64,000 bases of DNA from Sciurus carolinensis. Lineage: Eukaryota; Chordata; Mammalia; Rodentia; Sciuridae. The DNA lies in assembly GCF_902686445.1 (NCBI RefSeq), contig NC_062214.1, forward strand, positions 45,951,454-46,015,453, written 5' to 3'. The translations under genes were made by a program, and so were the position numbers. A model generated the notes under the pieces. It made no database searches. It had not been told where the DNA came from and saw nothing but the letters and a program-made list of their open reading frames with translations. How positions within the stretch are numbered: the stretch's first letter is position 1; every line of letters begins with the position of its first letter. Positions 48,099 to 59,454 of the stretch are shown here, one piece after another.

Positions 48099-48239
48099 AT
48101 TGGTCAGATATCAGTGGGACTGTGAGATATTGCAGATTTCCTCTATTGGCTTACAGTGTCCCTGTAGATTTCCAGTATATCACCTCCCAGCTTTCAGTAG
48201 CCTCAAGTCTTGGAGGAACTTGATAATTGAATGCTTCTG

Positions 48240-48925
48240 AAGAAAACTGCCCCTAGCCCGCTACTGGGTCCAGGGCTGCAGGCTGGTTCTGCGTGGAAAT
48301 CCTCTCACTGGGTGATCCTGCTCCTAGAAGCTGGCTATAGACAGGGCCTGCCCCTGCCTGAGGGAGCCAGGCTACTCGGGGAAAGCCTCTCCCTGTCCTG
48401 CCTTGGTCCCAGAAGCCGCCTGCGGGCTGGGGTCTGCCGCTGGGTCTGGGGCTTGGGGTTGCTCTGTGGGGAAAAGCTCTCATTGGGAGGGCCTGCTCCT
48501 AGAAGCCGGTTGTGGATCTTGCCTGCTGCCGAGGGAGCCGGGCTGCTTGGGGAAGTCTCTTGCTGCCCTGCCCTTGTCCCAGAAGCCCCCTGCGGGCCAG
48601 GGACCCGTGACTAGGTCTGGGGCTTGGGGTTGACTCTCTGTGGAAAAGCTCTCGCTGGGCAGGCCTGCTCCTAGAATCTGACTGTGGATCGCGCCTGCTG
48701 TTGGAGGGAGCTGGGCTGCTTGGGGAAGACTCTTGCTGCCCTGCCCTGCTCCGAGAAGCTGCCTCCTGTCCGGGCCTGCGCCCAGGCCGAGCTTCACCTG
48801 GTGGGAGAGACTCACCCCGAGGCTCTATGTTGGTCTGAGTCTCTCAATACCTCCCCTTCTTGAATCCTGAGTTCTGGAGCAACGGGAGATGCAGTCACCC
48901 TCTAGTCCGCCATCTTGGATCTCCT
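48240..48925 (-). promoter_or_regulatory. L1 5' UTR with tandem promoter-like units
   Basis: A GC-rich block containing about three tandem units: CCTGCTCCTAGAAG recurs at 48317 and 48492 and, slightly changed, at 48664. GAAAAGCTCT recurs at 48471 and 48643, with a diverged copy at 48296. Spacing is 172-175 bases. The last 100 bases hold the 5' terminal CCAAGATGGCGGAC. It likely acted as the L1 Pol II promoter (inference from L1 biology). Confidence 0.75.
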
Positions 48926-48993
48926 AATTTGCTTTTTCACATACTAGTATATCTTGGAGATCACTCTGTAGAGTTACAGATATATTTCACATT

Positions 48994-49090
48994 TTATTTA
49001 TTTATTTATTTATTTTCGGTGCTGGGATTGAACCCAGGGCCTTGTGCTTATGAGGCAAGCACGCTACCAACTGAGCTATATCCCCAGCCC
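48994..49090 (-). mobile_element. ID SINE with TTTA tail and TSD
   Basis: An intact ID (GGGCTGGGGATATAGCTCAG, GGTTCAATCCCAGCACC on the minus strand) with a tail of TAAA units. TCACATT is duplicated at 48987-48993 and 49091-49097. Confidence 0.9.
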
Positions 49091-49537
49091 TCACATTATT
49101 TTTAAACAGCTGCATGGTATTCCATTGTGTGGATATGCTGTAATTTATTCAAGTAGTCTTTTACATATAGAAATTTGAGTTATTTCGTCTTTTATTGTTC
49201 CAAATGATGCTGCAGTGAATTACATGTATTACTTCATACTTTTTTTCAGTATGTATTTTGGGTTAGAGTCTTAGAATGGGATTGCTGAGTCAAAGGATAA
49301 ACCACATATGCAATTTTGCTATGTATTGCCAAGTTCCTTTCCAGAGGGGTTTTTCATTTTGCATTCCCACCATCAATGTCTGACAGTATGTGTTTGTTGA
49401 CAGACTTGCCCAGAGTGGTTTTTGTAATTTTTTTCTAATCTGGTAAATGGTATTTCAATATTGTTTTAATTTGTATTTCCCTTGTTGTGAGTGAGATTGA
49501 ACATCCTTTCACATGGTTAAGAACCATTTGAATTTCT

Positions 49538-49663
49538 TTCTTTCCTCCTCCTCCTCCTTCTCTTCTATTTTTTTTGTGTTGGGGGCAGGGACCTGGGGAT
49601 TGAACCCAGCATTTCATGCATGTTAAGCATGTTCTCTATCACTGAGCTACACCTCCACTTGAT
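49538..49663 (-). mobile_element. ID SINE with purine-rich tail and TSD
   Basis: Minus strand GTGTAGCTCAGTGATAGAG, GGTTCAATCCCCAGGTCCC, then a GGA/GAA-rich tail (plus strand CCTCCTCCTCC). TTTGAATTTCT flanks it at 49527-49537 and 49664-49674. Confidence 0.88.
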
Positions 49664-50181
49664 TTTGAATTTCTGATTCTGGGATTTTCTGTTCAAATGC
49701 CTTGTCCATTTTTCTATAGGGGTATTGACTTTCCATCTCTATATTTGGAAGCTCTTTCTTTATTGGAATGTCCACTCTGGGCTTGATGTAAATAGCAAAA
49801 GTATTTTCATTTTGTCATTTGTCTTTTTGTTTCGCAAATGGCATATTTTACATGCAAAACTTTTTATTTTTAGGTAATTAATATTTTTCTTATATACTTT
49901 CCAAATTTTTAAGTCATAAATCTGAGTCCCAGGTCATAGAGCTATTCACTTTGTTTTTTCTATTATGATTACTTTTCACTAAAATATTTAATACATTTAG
50001 AATTTGTTCTGATGCATTGAATGAGAAATAGATCCAGTTTTAACTTCTTTCATATGACTGCCTATTTATCCTAAGATCTAATGCCTTTTTTCTAAGATGG
50101 CTAAGATGCTGTCTTCATCATATACAAAATTTTAATATGCAGTTGGTTTTATATTTATGTCTTGATTCATCTTTTTGTTTT

Positions 50182-50366
50182 TAACCCAGGGGCACTCTAC
50201 CACTGAGCCACATTCCCAGGCCTTTTGATTTTTTATTTTGAGACAGGGTTTCCCTAAGTTGCTTAGGGCCTCACTAAGTTGCTGGGGCTATCTTTGAACT
50301 TGTGATCCTCTTGCCTCAGCTGCCTGAGTTTCTAGGATTACAGGTGTGCACCACCACAACAGGCCC
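50182..50366 (-). mobile_element. B1-ID composite SINE
   Basis: ID half truncated at its 3' end (CCAGGGGCACTCTACCACTG), B1 half GAGACAGGGTTTCCCTAAG to ACAGGTGTGCACCACCAC, all minus strand. Confidence 0.82.
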
Positions 50367-50625
50367 ATTTGTCTTTTTAAAGAAGGATATGTGGATGGTA
50401 CATATTTATGGGGTACCATGTAATGTTTTGATTTATGTATATATTGTGTCTTGGTTAAATGAACATAAACATCTCCTGACAAATTTATCATTTCTCTGAA
50501 GTGAAAACATTGACAATCCTTTCTTCTAGCTTTTTTTGAAATATACAAATAAATTATTATTATCTACAGTCACCCTACTGTGAATGGAATACCAGAATTT
50601 ATTTCTTCCATTTAAGTGTAACTTA

Positions 50626-50701
50626 GGGCTGGGGATACAGCTCAGTTGGTAGAGTGCTTGCCTCACAAACACAAGGCCCTGGGTTCAATCCCCAGCACCA
50701 T
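50626..50701 (+). mobile_element. ID SINE, consensus-like, without A-tail
   Basis: GGGCTGGGGATACAGCTCAG, GTAGAGTGCTTGCCTCAC and GGTTCAATCCCCAGCACCA, with perfect-looking A and B boxes. The duplication AAGTGTAACTTA/AAGTATAACTTA (50614-50625 and 50702-50713) abuts the CACCA end with no A-tail. Confidence 0.9.
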
Positions 50702-50713
50702 AAGTATAACTTA

Positions 50714-52763
50714 GTACCCACTGATCAACCTTTGAAGGGGAAAATTTTGGTGAGTGGAAGACTGCTTATTAGTTAGTAGGAGAAAAATAAACCCCAATAA
50801 TTATTCAGTAGAAAAACTTGGTAGCACTTTGACAACATGATCACAATTAACACCAATGAGAACCAGATATCAATGAGAAGCCAGTTGTGCACCTTCAAAT
50901 ATAATGCCCTGCCTGATCAAGAAAGGATGTCATCTGTACAGTATTGTAGCTGAGCATTCTCAGATGTTCTCATTCTAATAGCTACTAGAGTATTCCAATC
51001 TATTCCTAAGGAAACAATAGACAAACACAAAATAAGGGGAATTCTATTTTAAAGGGGAATCAACTTCTGGAAGAATCCAAACCAAAATGTCTTTGCCCAT
51101 TAAGTCCCAAGTTTTCAATTCTGCAAATATTTCAATGCAATTGACATAGGTGCCTTAAAATAGGTTGCAAATTATAATCTAGAGATTTGTATATTATTAT
51201 ACTAATTAATAATTCAATAATTATAACAATTATATTATTACCATAATAGTTTCATTATATCTTATATACTATGTATATGTTTTTATAAGTGTTCCACATC
51301 TGGTACAATGGGACAAAGTGGGTCGATGGCCCTTAATGTAGAGTGAGAGAAATAGGTTATACAATTAAACTCATTACTCATTAAACTTCTGTTTGTGACT
51401 GGATATATTTTTTTAGATGCTGGGTAACACAGTTTATTTTGGAAATGGCTTATGCATGTTTAGAAGAGTACACACACACACACACACACACACACTCACT
51501 GCACTTAATACATACCAAACACAAGAGATAGAAAGAACATTTACATGAACTTCAAGAAAAGAGTATTAAATAAAAGTGAATTTAAAGACATAGAGTTTCT
51601 GTCTTTGAATTTTGAATTAAAAGAATAACAAATACAGACACATACTAAGAGATTTGAATATAACATGTTTTATGGATTTCTCCTAATCACAGTTTTCCGT
51701 ATGCTGTGCTTTTATGTTCAGAAAACACCTGAAAATGGTAGTTGCTTATACAATCAGACGCTTGACAATAATCCCAGGAAAATTATCCTTATCTTTGTTT
51801 TATAATGAATTCCAGGAACAATCAGGTCAATGGAGAATCTTAGGTGCTGCTGAGAACTACCAATTTTGTGACAATCATTGAAATTGTGCAGCATTACTGC
51901 TGCTTTGAGGACATACAAACAAACCAGGATGTAAATAACCCTCTTCCTTTTTCTCATTTCAGCTTTTCCCCCTATGTTAATCAAACCCAATGTTATTGAA
52001 GACAATATGGCATAGAAAACTATATCTGATTTTTCCCAGGTGGTTATTATTTTACAATTATCTGACAAAATAAGGACCAATATTTAGTTAGTTCCCATAT
52101 GTGAGACATTGTCCTTCTACATTATTTATAATACATGAAAACCTACTTAGCAAACATAGAAAAACATAACACATTCAGCAATCAAAAATTGGAACAATGA
52201 CTATCCAGCACTTGATAAAATGAACAAGTGTTGTAGAATGGGCTTTTATGGGGAGATTGTTTCAAAATTATGAGAGAAGACATGTAAAGCTCTCTTCACA
52301 GAGGCAAAAAGTGGAAAAGCAGTGAACTTAAAAGGCTGCTGCAACTGCTTACATGACCTTGGATAAGTCTGCTCACTGCTCTTGAGTGTCAGTGTTCTTG
52401 GCCACAAGTTAAAGGGTATTTACTAGGAACTCTGCTAAGTGTCAGCAGGGCCTCAAAGTCAGTGCTGTGCAGCTTGCAATGTTATACCCAATGAAAAAAA
52501 TCAGCTGTCTGTCAGAGGCTAGAGAACAGACACAGAGGAACAGGATAGAAGTTTTTTTTAAGAAACTTGAACGATTACCTCTAGCCATCTTTGCAAGTCA
52601 GAGTATAATCCCATCACTTCCAGAAAAGAGGGCAGGAAAGAGGAAGGATAGTGTAAGATGCCTGACAGGACTTAGGGAAGGGCAGAGATGAAAAGCAAAG
52701 TAGAAAGGGAGGAGTGAAGAGCTGTTAATTGGGCTACCAGCAAAGGCACTCAAAACAAGATTG
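50714..52763. other. Unassigned intergenic DNA with an AC microsatellite
   Basis: An AC repeat at 51471-51496; otherwise AT-rich sequence. The longest frame (51754-52080, minus) has no family features and is taken as chance. Confidence 0.45.
51471..51496. repeat. AC microsatellite
   Basis: About 13 AC units. Confidence 0.9.
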
Positions 52764-52971
52764 GTAGGTCAGCATGATGGAGCATGCTTGTAGTCCCAGT
52801 TACTCAGGAGGCTGAGGCAGGAAGATTGTCACCTTTGAAGCTGGCCTGGGCAATTTGGTGAAACCCTGTGTCAAAATAAAAATTTTAAAGAGCTGGAGAT
52901 GTAACTTAATGGCAGAGGACTTGCCTAGTATGTACAAAGCCCTGGGTTTGATTCATAGTACTGAAGAAAAT
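52764..52971 (+). mobile_element. B1-ID composite SINE
   Basis: B1 half GTCAGCATGATGGAGCATGC to [21 protein letters not shown] half GAGCTGGAGATGTAACTTAATG to GGTTTGATTCATAGTACTG. Moderately diverged. Confidence 0.82.
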
Positions 52972-53144
52972 TTTGGCAGACTTTGTATCTCAGAGTAACC
53001 AGCATAATTACAGGCTGCAGAAATAAGGTCCTTTTAAACATGTTGTCAGCCCATCATGTGCATGGGAACAGCTGGAAAGAAAAAAATTGATCATACATAT
53101 CCTTATCTCCTTGGAGTTTAAGATATATAAGGAGAAACAGGCAT

Positions 53145-53601
53145 TGTTATGGTTTGGATATGAGGCATCTCCCCAAAGCTCCAGTATTGATGTGGGAGTG
53201 TTCAGAGGGAAAATGGTTGGACCATGAAGGCTATAACCCAATCAGTCCATTCTAGTTTGAATGGACTGACTGGGTGGTAACTGTAGTCAGGTGGAATGTG
53301 ACTGGAAGAGGTGGGAGACTGGGAGTGTGCCCTAGAAGGGTGAATCTTTCCTGCATATTCTTCCCTCACTCCTCTCTTTGCTTCCTGATCCCATCATGGA
53401 CTGAGCAGTTTTCCTCCTTTCAGTGGCCCTTCTGCTATAATGTCCTGCCTCATCTTGGGTCCAAAGCAATGAAATCCGAAGCAGTGAAATCAATCACTTA
53501 TGGACTGAGACCTCTGAAACTGTGAGTCTCAACTAAACTTTTCTTTCTTCTCAGTTATCTTGGTATTTTGATCATACCAAGATAAAAGCTGACTTTAAAA
53601 G
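53145..53601 (+). mobile_element. MaLR-type solo LTR
   Basis: Starts TGTTATGGTTTGGATATGAG; near the end GACCTCTGAAACTGTGAGTC and AAAAGCTGACTTTAAAA. Flanks GGCAT/GGCAG fit a 5-base duplication with one change. The AATAAA is altered here (AACTAAAC). Confidence 0.72.
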
Positions 53602-53626
53602 GGCAGGTATTCCACTAGCTGGGCTA

Positions 53627-53628
<2 letters not shown>

Positions 53629-53672
<44 letters not shown>

Positions 53673-53835
53673 GTGGAGTACTGGCGATTGAACCACTGAA
53701 CTACATCCCTAGTCCTTTTTATTTTTTATTTTGTTATAGGGCCTCAGTTGCTAAGGCTGACCTTGAACATGTGATTCTCCTGTTCCAGTCTTCCAAGTTT
53801 TTGGGATTACAGACATGCACCACCATGCCCAGGAA
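53629..53835 (-). mobile_element. B1-ID composite SINE with GT-repeat tail
   Basis: Minus-strand SINE: B1 half (TGGGCATGGTGGTGCATGTC), ID half (ACTAGGGATGTAGTTCAGTG) and a tail that has become about 20 GT units (53629-53670 on the plus strand). CTGGGCTATT flanks it at 53619-53628 and 53836-53845. Confidence 0.82.
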
Positions 53836-53849
53836 CTGGGCTATTCTTT

Positions 53850-54590
53850 TTATTGTAATTATTTTAATTTTTCTTTTATTAGAGTTTTATAGTTATACAT
53901 ACTAGTTGGGTTCATCCTGACAAACTCATACTGCATGGAATTGGATTTCAGTTCATGATCCCCCTCTTTGCTTTCCCCCTTTCCCTTTCTTCTCTCTCCC
54001 TTCCATTCTTCCTTTACCAAACTTTCTTTCACTTTTCTATTAATATATATTTGATTATTTCTTTCTACTTATGCACAAAATTGAAGTTCCTGTCATATTT
54101 ATATATGTACATAACAATTTGTAAGAATGCATTCTACATTGCCTCACTTTAACTACCCTCCACTCTCTGATTTGATCTCCTTTTTCTACATTACTGATCT
54201 TTCCTTTATCTTTATGTTATCCTATCCTTCCTTTTCTCTTTCCTTTCTTTTGGGAAAATACCAAGAAGTGAGATACCTGGGTCATATGGTGGTTCCATCC
54301 CTAGTTTTTTGAGGAATCTCCAGACTGCTTTCTAGAGTGATTGTGCTAATGTGCTGTCCAACCAACAATATACAAGTGTTCTTTCATCCCCACAACCTTG
54401 CCAGCATTTATTTGTTTTTTTGATCATTGCCATTCTGATTAGAATGAGATGAAATCTTAGTGTAGTTATGATTTGCATTTTCCTGATTACTAAAGATGTT
54501 GAACATCTTTTTCATATATTTGTTGACCATAGTTGTGTTTTGTTCTTTTTTCTTTTTTTCTTTTTTTGAGAAGTCTTTAATTTTTTTGGC
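53850..54590 (-). mobile_element. 5'-truncated L1 with 16-bp TSD
   Basis: An antisense L1 3' UTR (AGTTATACATACTAGTTGGG) and ORF2 C-terminal region (GATACCTGGGTCATATGGTGG, CATTGCCATTCTGATTAGAA). The perfect duplication AACTGGGCTATTCTTT lies at 53834-53849 and 54591-54606. Confidence 0.9.
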
Positions 54591-54777
54591 AACTGGGCTA
54601 TTCTTTAGTTTGCAGATAGCACTAAAACAGATGTTCAAATCAAGTGGGGACACAGAATTAAATCTGATTTTGTTAAATCTGGCAGGAGTAGTAAGGAAAG
54701 ACTTTAAAATGGAAGTGATTTTAGATTGGGTCTTGAGAGGTAAGTAGGATCATCAGGTGGAGGAAGACTAGGGAAAG

Positions 54778-55203
54778 TGTTATGATTTGGATGTGAGGTG
54801 TCCCTCAAAATCTCACATGTGAGACAATGCAGGAAAGTTCAGAGGAGAAATGATTGGGTTGTAAGAGTCTTAACCCAATCAGTGAATTAATCCCTGATGG
54901 CGTTAATTGAAGTGGTAGAGTGTGACTGGAAGTGGTGGGAATTGGGACGTGGCTATGGGATATATATTTTTTTATCTGGAGAGTGGAGTCTCTCTGCTTC
55001 CTGATGATGCGAGCTGCTTCCCGCTGCCACACTCTTCCACCATGATGTTCTGCCTCACCTTGAGCTCCAAGGAATGGAACCAGCATTCTGTGGACTAAGA
55101 CCTCTAAAACTGTGAGCCCTCAAATAAACCTTTCCTCCTATAGAGGAATATATTGTGTGGGTCAGATCATTTAGTCACAGCAGCAAAAAAGCTGACTGAA
55201 ACA
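54778..55203 (+). mobile_element. MaLR-type solo LTR
   Basis: TGTTATGATTTGGATGTGAG to GCTGACTGAAACA, 426 bases, with AATAAACCTTTCCTCC near the end and flanks GAAAG/GAAAT. Nearly the same length and layout as the LTR at 39748-40175. Confidence 0.8.
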
Positions 55204-55880
55204 GAAATGTAGAGAGAACAGCAAGCATGTTAACAGGAAAAATGAGACAACATGATATGCTTGGCATCTGGTGAGAAGCCAAGTGTAACTGGAGCATGGG
55301 GAGAATGGGGTAAGGTGGGTGTGAGGGACCAGAAGATGGGCTGCCCCTGGGGCATTAAGGGCTTTGGTTCTCATACTTAGGCTCCAATCCAGTAAGTGGA
55401 TGGATGATTGTCATTCATACAAACCACTCTAGCAGGTCTCTTGCCAGCCAGGTCCAGCCCTATTAGAGGCCAACATTGGAGGAGAGGATGGGTGGCAGAG
55501 TGAGGAAGGAAAAGACAGGAGTTAAATTAAAATTGCAATTCCTAGCAAGTATAAATGGTTAGGAATTTTAGTGATTGAGAAGAAGATAGTTTGAAGGAAG
55601 AGATGGTTTGAAGGGAGAGATCATAACTTAATTTTGGTAAAGTTGGGAACATCCATTGGAAGCTGTTAGGCTATTGATAACATAGTCTTACATAGTGTTA
55701 GAACTCAGGAGTGAGCCAAGACTGGATTTATCTACTTCAGAGAAAGAAGTGGGAATGGATGAGATACTGGGGAGATGATGGTGAATGGAAAGGAAAAAAA
55801 GTGAAGATGAATCTTGGGGAATGACCACCTGATGAAGAGTCAGCGAACAAACCAGCAAAGATGAGGAAATAGGGTAAAAA
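55204..55880. other. Unassigned intergenic DNA
   Basis: Has the composition of an old, unclassified repeat; no motif I can name. Confidence 0.4.
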
Positions 55881-55889
55881 TAAGAGTTG

Positions 55890-55970
55890 CTACTTCCTGT
55901 ACAACCAGAGAAACAAGTCGTACCCCATTTGTTTACAATGAATCGAAATAAATAAATTATTAAAAAAAAA
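55890..55970 (+). mobile_element. Very short L1 3' end insertion
   Basis: The last 80 bases of an L1 (TACAACCAGAGAAACAAG, CATTTGTTTACAATGAATC) and an A-tail, flanked by AAGAGTTG at 55882-55889 and 55971-55978. Confidence 0.85.
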
Positions 55971-56074
55971 AAGAGTTGTATTGTGGAACCCACAGGAAAT
56001 TAAGATTTTACAGAGCAGTCAGTCAGGAATTTCTTTAAAAACGTAAAGATGGATACAAAGTTAAAAGAGATAAT

Positions 56075-56162
56075 TTGGGGTATGAAGGTATAGCTTACTA
56101 GTAGAGTGTGTGTTTTGCAGGCATAAAAACCTGGGTTTAATCCCTAACATACCCCCTGCAAA
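56075..56162 (+). mobile_element. ID SINE, diverged
   Basis: GGGGTATGAAGGTATAGCTTACTAG and GGGTTTAATCCCTAACATACC. The boxes are recognisable but mutated. Confidence 0.65.
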
Positions 56163-56406
56163 GAGAGAGGTAATTGGAATTTGAACTTAAGTGACCTTGA
56201 TTGAGGAAGTGGCACCAATATGTACAAGAGGATGAGATTGTTTTAAAGAGTAAAAACAAGTAGTTAGCTTTAAGTGAAGTTAGAGTCTAAGATATTTGGG
56301 AAACTTTTAATTCTGATATAATTTGAAGGTTAAAGAAAAATTACAAAAATTACACAAAGAGCTCTCATATAACCATATTCACCATTTCTTTTTCTTTCCT
56401 TTCTGG

Positions 56407-56448
56407 TGTATGTGTGTGTGTGTGCACGTGCGCGCATGTGCATGCATG
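56407..56448. repeat. Alternating purine-pyrimidine tract
   Basis: TG repeats running into GCACGTGCGCGCATGTGCATG, a near-perfect alternating tract. It forms the tail side of the ID element that follows. Confidence 0.85.
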
Positions 56449-56523
56449 CTAGGGTTTGAATCCAGAGCCTCATACATGCGAAGCATGAATAGAGTGTATA
56501 CTACTGAGCTATACCTCTAGTCC
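56447..56523 (-). mobile_element. ID SINE, diverged
   Basis: The minus strand reads GACTAGAGGTATAGCTCAGT..., then GGATTCAAACCCTAGCATGC. Its 3' end meets the TG/GC tract. Confidence 0.7.
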
Positions 56524-57365
56524 CTCCATTTTTAAACATTTACTTCTTTGCTTTATTATCCCCTCTCACTTTCAGGTTTTAAACAATTTGAGTTGCAGAT
56601 ATCATCCCTCTTCACCTCAAGATATTTCAGTATTTATTTCCTAAGAACAAGGCCATTCTTTTCCTAATGGTAGTTATCAGATTAAGAACTTTCATAATAT
56701 TATCTAATTTACATTTCATATTCAAATTTTAGTCAGCGTCCCCCAAATATCCTTTATAGATGTTTTTTCCCATTCTAGCTCTAAGCTAGGATCATGGGTT
56801 TCATGCAAATGTTGTGTTTCTCTGGTCTCCTTGAATCTGCAACATTTCCTGTACCTTTGTCTTTCAGGACATTAATAATTTTGGGGGGGAAGGGAGAAGA
56901 GTACAAGCTCATTATTTTTTGTTACTTCCCTCCACATGGATTTGATGATGCTTCCTCAAAATTTAATCAGAGTTACTAATTGACATAGCCTTCTCATAGC
57001 ATCATGTTGGAGGTATTTGTTGTTTTATTCTCTTATTAGGGATATGAATTTAAATCACATGATAAGGTGGTGTATGCCAGGTTTCTCTGTGCTTAGCTAC
57101 TATAAAGTAGCTCCTTTACCTGTATAATTGATAAACAAGTTCTGGGACATATTTTAAGATCATGTAAGTATCCTCCTCATTAAACAATCACTCACTAGTT
57201 TTAGTATCCATTAATTTATGCCTGAATCAATTATTACTGGAATGGATACAAAATTGTTATTTGTTCTAAAAAAATCATTCCTTCTCCTTTTATTAGTTGA
57301 TTTAGTACTGTCAGGGAGAGTTCTACTTATTTAAGTATTCATTTTCATGAGAAAAAAGAAAGTTT
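56524..57365. other. Unassigned intergenic DNA
   Basis: 56550-56870 resembles old L1-type antisense 3' sequence only weakly; nothing coding. Confidence 0.35.
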
Positions 57366-57380
57366 AAAGTATATGAGGAG

Positions 57381-57467
57381 AATGGGAAGCTATACTCCAT
57401 GTATGTATAATATGTCAAAATACATTCTACTGTCATGTATAAGTAAAAAGAACAAATAAAAAAATTA
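57381..57467 (+). mobile_element. Very short L1 3' end insertion
   Basis: AATGGGAAGCTATACTCCATG to AAGAACAAATAAAAAAATT, an 87-base L1 end. AAAGTATATGAGGAG at 57366-57380 and AAAGCATATGAGGAG at 57468-57482 form the duplication, with one change. Confidence 0.85.
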
Positions 57468-57482
57468 AAAGCATATGAGGAG

Positions 57483-59454
57483 TCTTGAGTTTTCTTTTGA
57501 ATGAAATGAAAGGGATCCATAGCGAAAGTAGAAAATATAGGGGACATTTGAAGCTACCAAGTCTAGAGAGGGTGTGTGCTTAACAGTACCAAACAGGTGT
57601 GGAAATAACAATGAACAGGAAGGAAGAACAGGTGGGCTATTGCAGCAGGAATGTTAGGACTCAGACCTGATGTCCCTCATTGTTTTGTATGAAGAATGTG
57701 GTGATGTCAGTCACATATGTACCTGGTCTTATGGAGATGAAAATGCCATAATTCCTGCCTTTGGTTGGTTGGTGAGATGGACAATGACAACTAACTTTAA
57801 TACTAAAAACTATATTGAGTGCTAGGATAGGACCACCATTCCTCATCTGGATGTCTTGAGGCCAAATATGCCATGGAATTCAAAATTGAAGGCAATTCGC
57901 AACATACACCATTTGACATAACTCCTCAGTGAGATCTAGGGCTGTGTGTGGTAATCAAACCCAATTTTGATTTATGTAGTGAAGCATGAATATCCACACC
58001 AACTACAAATAGTCTCCTGTGAGTTCAAATTAGATTAGGTCACCAAAAAAAATTGCATTACAGTTACAAAAATGTTTTGGCTTCAGAGCGGTTTATACTT
58101 CTGAACCATGAATAAATGAAGTAGATAGATCTATAGAAACAGTCCTATGAGAGCAAATACTTTCAAATCCAGGTATCCAAAAAACATTGCAAAGGAGATG
58201 GTGCTTGAGAAAAGTCTTGAATAAAGTGTTGGTTTTAGCAGAAAATGGGGATCAGAGGTAGGGTAGAAGGGAAGGACATTCAAATTGAGGGAAAATTTGA
58301 GCAAAGACATAGAGGCAGAAAATTCCTTAGCTCACATGAGTAATTATTGGTAATTCCAGATTACTGAGCCATAAGGCTTGTTGGAAGGAATGGCAGGAAG
58401 GAGACTGAGTTGGAAAGTTGAGATGAAATCTAAACACCAAGAACTTTGATAGCATTCTCTAGATTTGAAACTTTACATTGCCAATAGTTGGGAACAGCAA
58501 GTCTACATAGCTGCTTTTGGAAAGTGGAGTTTGAACTGATAATATTCTTGCTTGGAGCCAGTGCTGAGGGTTAAATAGAATGGGGGGATACTGAGGCAGG
58601 GAAGCAGATGGTGTTATACAGGAGACAGATGATGTGAGCTGGTATGAGCTCAGTCATGGGGAGGATGGAGATTTAAGAGTAAAACCTATGCAATTTTGAG
58701 AACCAGGTTAGAAATAAATGGACTTGATGAGTAATTAAGGAGATGGGTAGAGAAAAAGGAGATTCAGATTAATTCTTGTCTGAAATTCAATGACAGAAAG
58801 GAAGACAGTACAGTCAGTAATGAAGATGGAAGATTCAGGGATATCCATCTTGGATTCATATTCCAGTCACCCCTTCTTATAGTTAATAGCTTAACCTTCT
58901 TCTCATCTACAGATGGACATAACAATAGCATATTACATTACATGTATTATGTACTATTATATTACATAATAATAGCATATTACATACATGCCTGACACAT
59001 GGAAACAGCTAAAATGTTTATGCATTTTGGCAATGACATTGGACTGAGTGGGCCAAACTCTAAGGAGAAGTATAGTGTTTTTTGTTAACTTGTAGTTATA
59101 AGGTCAGGGTAGTTGTAGTCCTTGAAGAGGACTATAGTCCTGTATTCCTTTCTATTCTCAAGGTTCCTACAGTTAAGGAAACTTTATCATTTATACCTCT
59201 TTGGATATTTACTATCTCTGGTTTCTTCTAAAAATTTATGCAGAGTAAAACAAATCTACCAACATTCTTGAAGGTATGATAATAGAAAGATGATCTGTCT
59301 CTTGACCTTAAGATAGACTGTATACTTTTTTAAAAGATAGAATGTATACTTTTCCCCCTTAATCTATGAAAGCAACCAATCGTCAAAAAATTGCTATCAA
59401 CTAAAAAGAAAAAAGGTTACTAGAGTGGGTTACTCTAAAAAAAGGTTACTCCAG
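57483..59454. other. Unassigned intergenic DNA
   Basis: AATAGCATATTACAT is repeated at about 58924 and 58969. No gene or named transposon seen. Confidence 0.4.

Larger units (their letters stand above)
42806..48925 (-). mobile_element. Near full-length L1 with trailing ID, 12-bp TSD
   Basis: About 6.1 kb on the minus strand. The duplication AATTTGCTTTTT lies at 42794-42805 and 48926-48937. The 5' end reads GGAGATCCAAGATGGCGGAC, a typical full-length L1 start with a YY1-type motif. Order from the right: 5' UTR with tandem units, ORF1 (about 48098 downwards), ORF2 (about 46990 to 43175), 3' UTR (to about 42901), then an ID element and A-rich tail inside the same duplication. ORF1 and ORF2 both carry stops or frameshifts, so it is inactive. 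Confidence 0.92.
48938..49990 (-). mobile_element. Old L1 3' region, right of the young L1
   Basis: Continues the L1M-type antisense 3' end interrupted at 42793: ATATCTTGGAGATCACTCTG, GCATGGTATTCCATTGTGTGG, GTCTTAGAATGGGATTGCTG, TTGCATTCCCACCATCAATG. Two ID SINEs are inserted in it. Confidence 0.7.

Noticed and set aside
48231..48815. Frames of 76-127 residues at 48.2-48.8 kb
   Set aside because: They fall in the GC-rich tandem 5' UTR of the L1 and repeat with its units.
50626..50701. A functional tRNA gene
   Set aside because: Though tRNA-Ala-like with good A and B boxes, it is the ID SINE consensus, with a target duplication.
51754..52080. 108-residue minus-strand frame with hydrophobic stretches
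   Set aside because: No family signature, no promoter or splice context; consistent with chance in AT-rich DNA.
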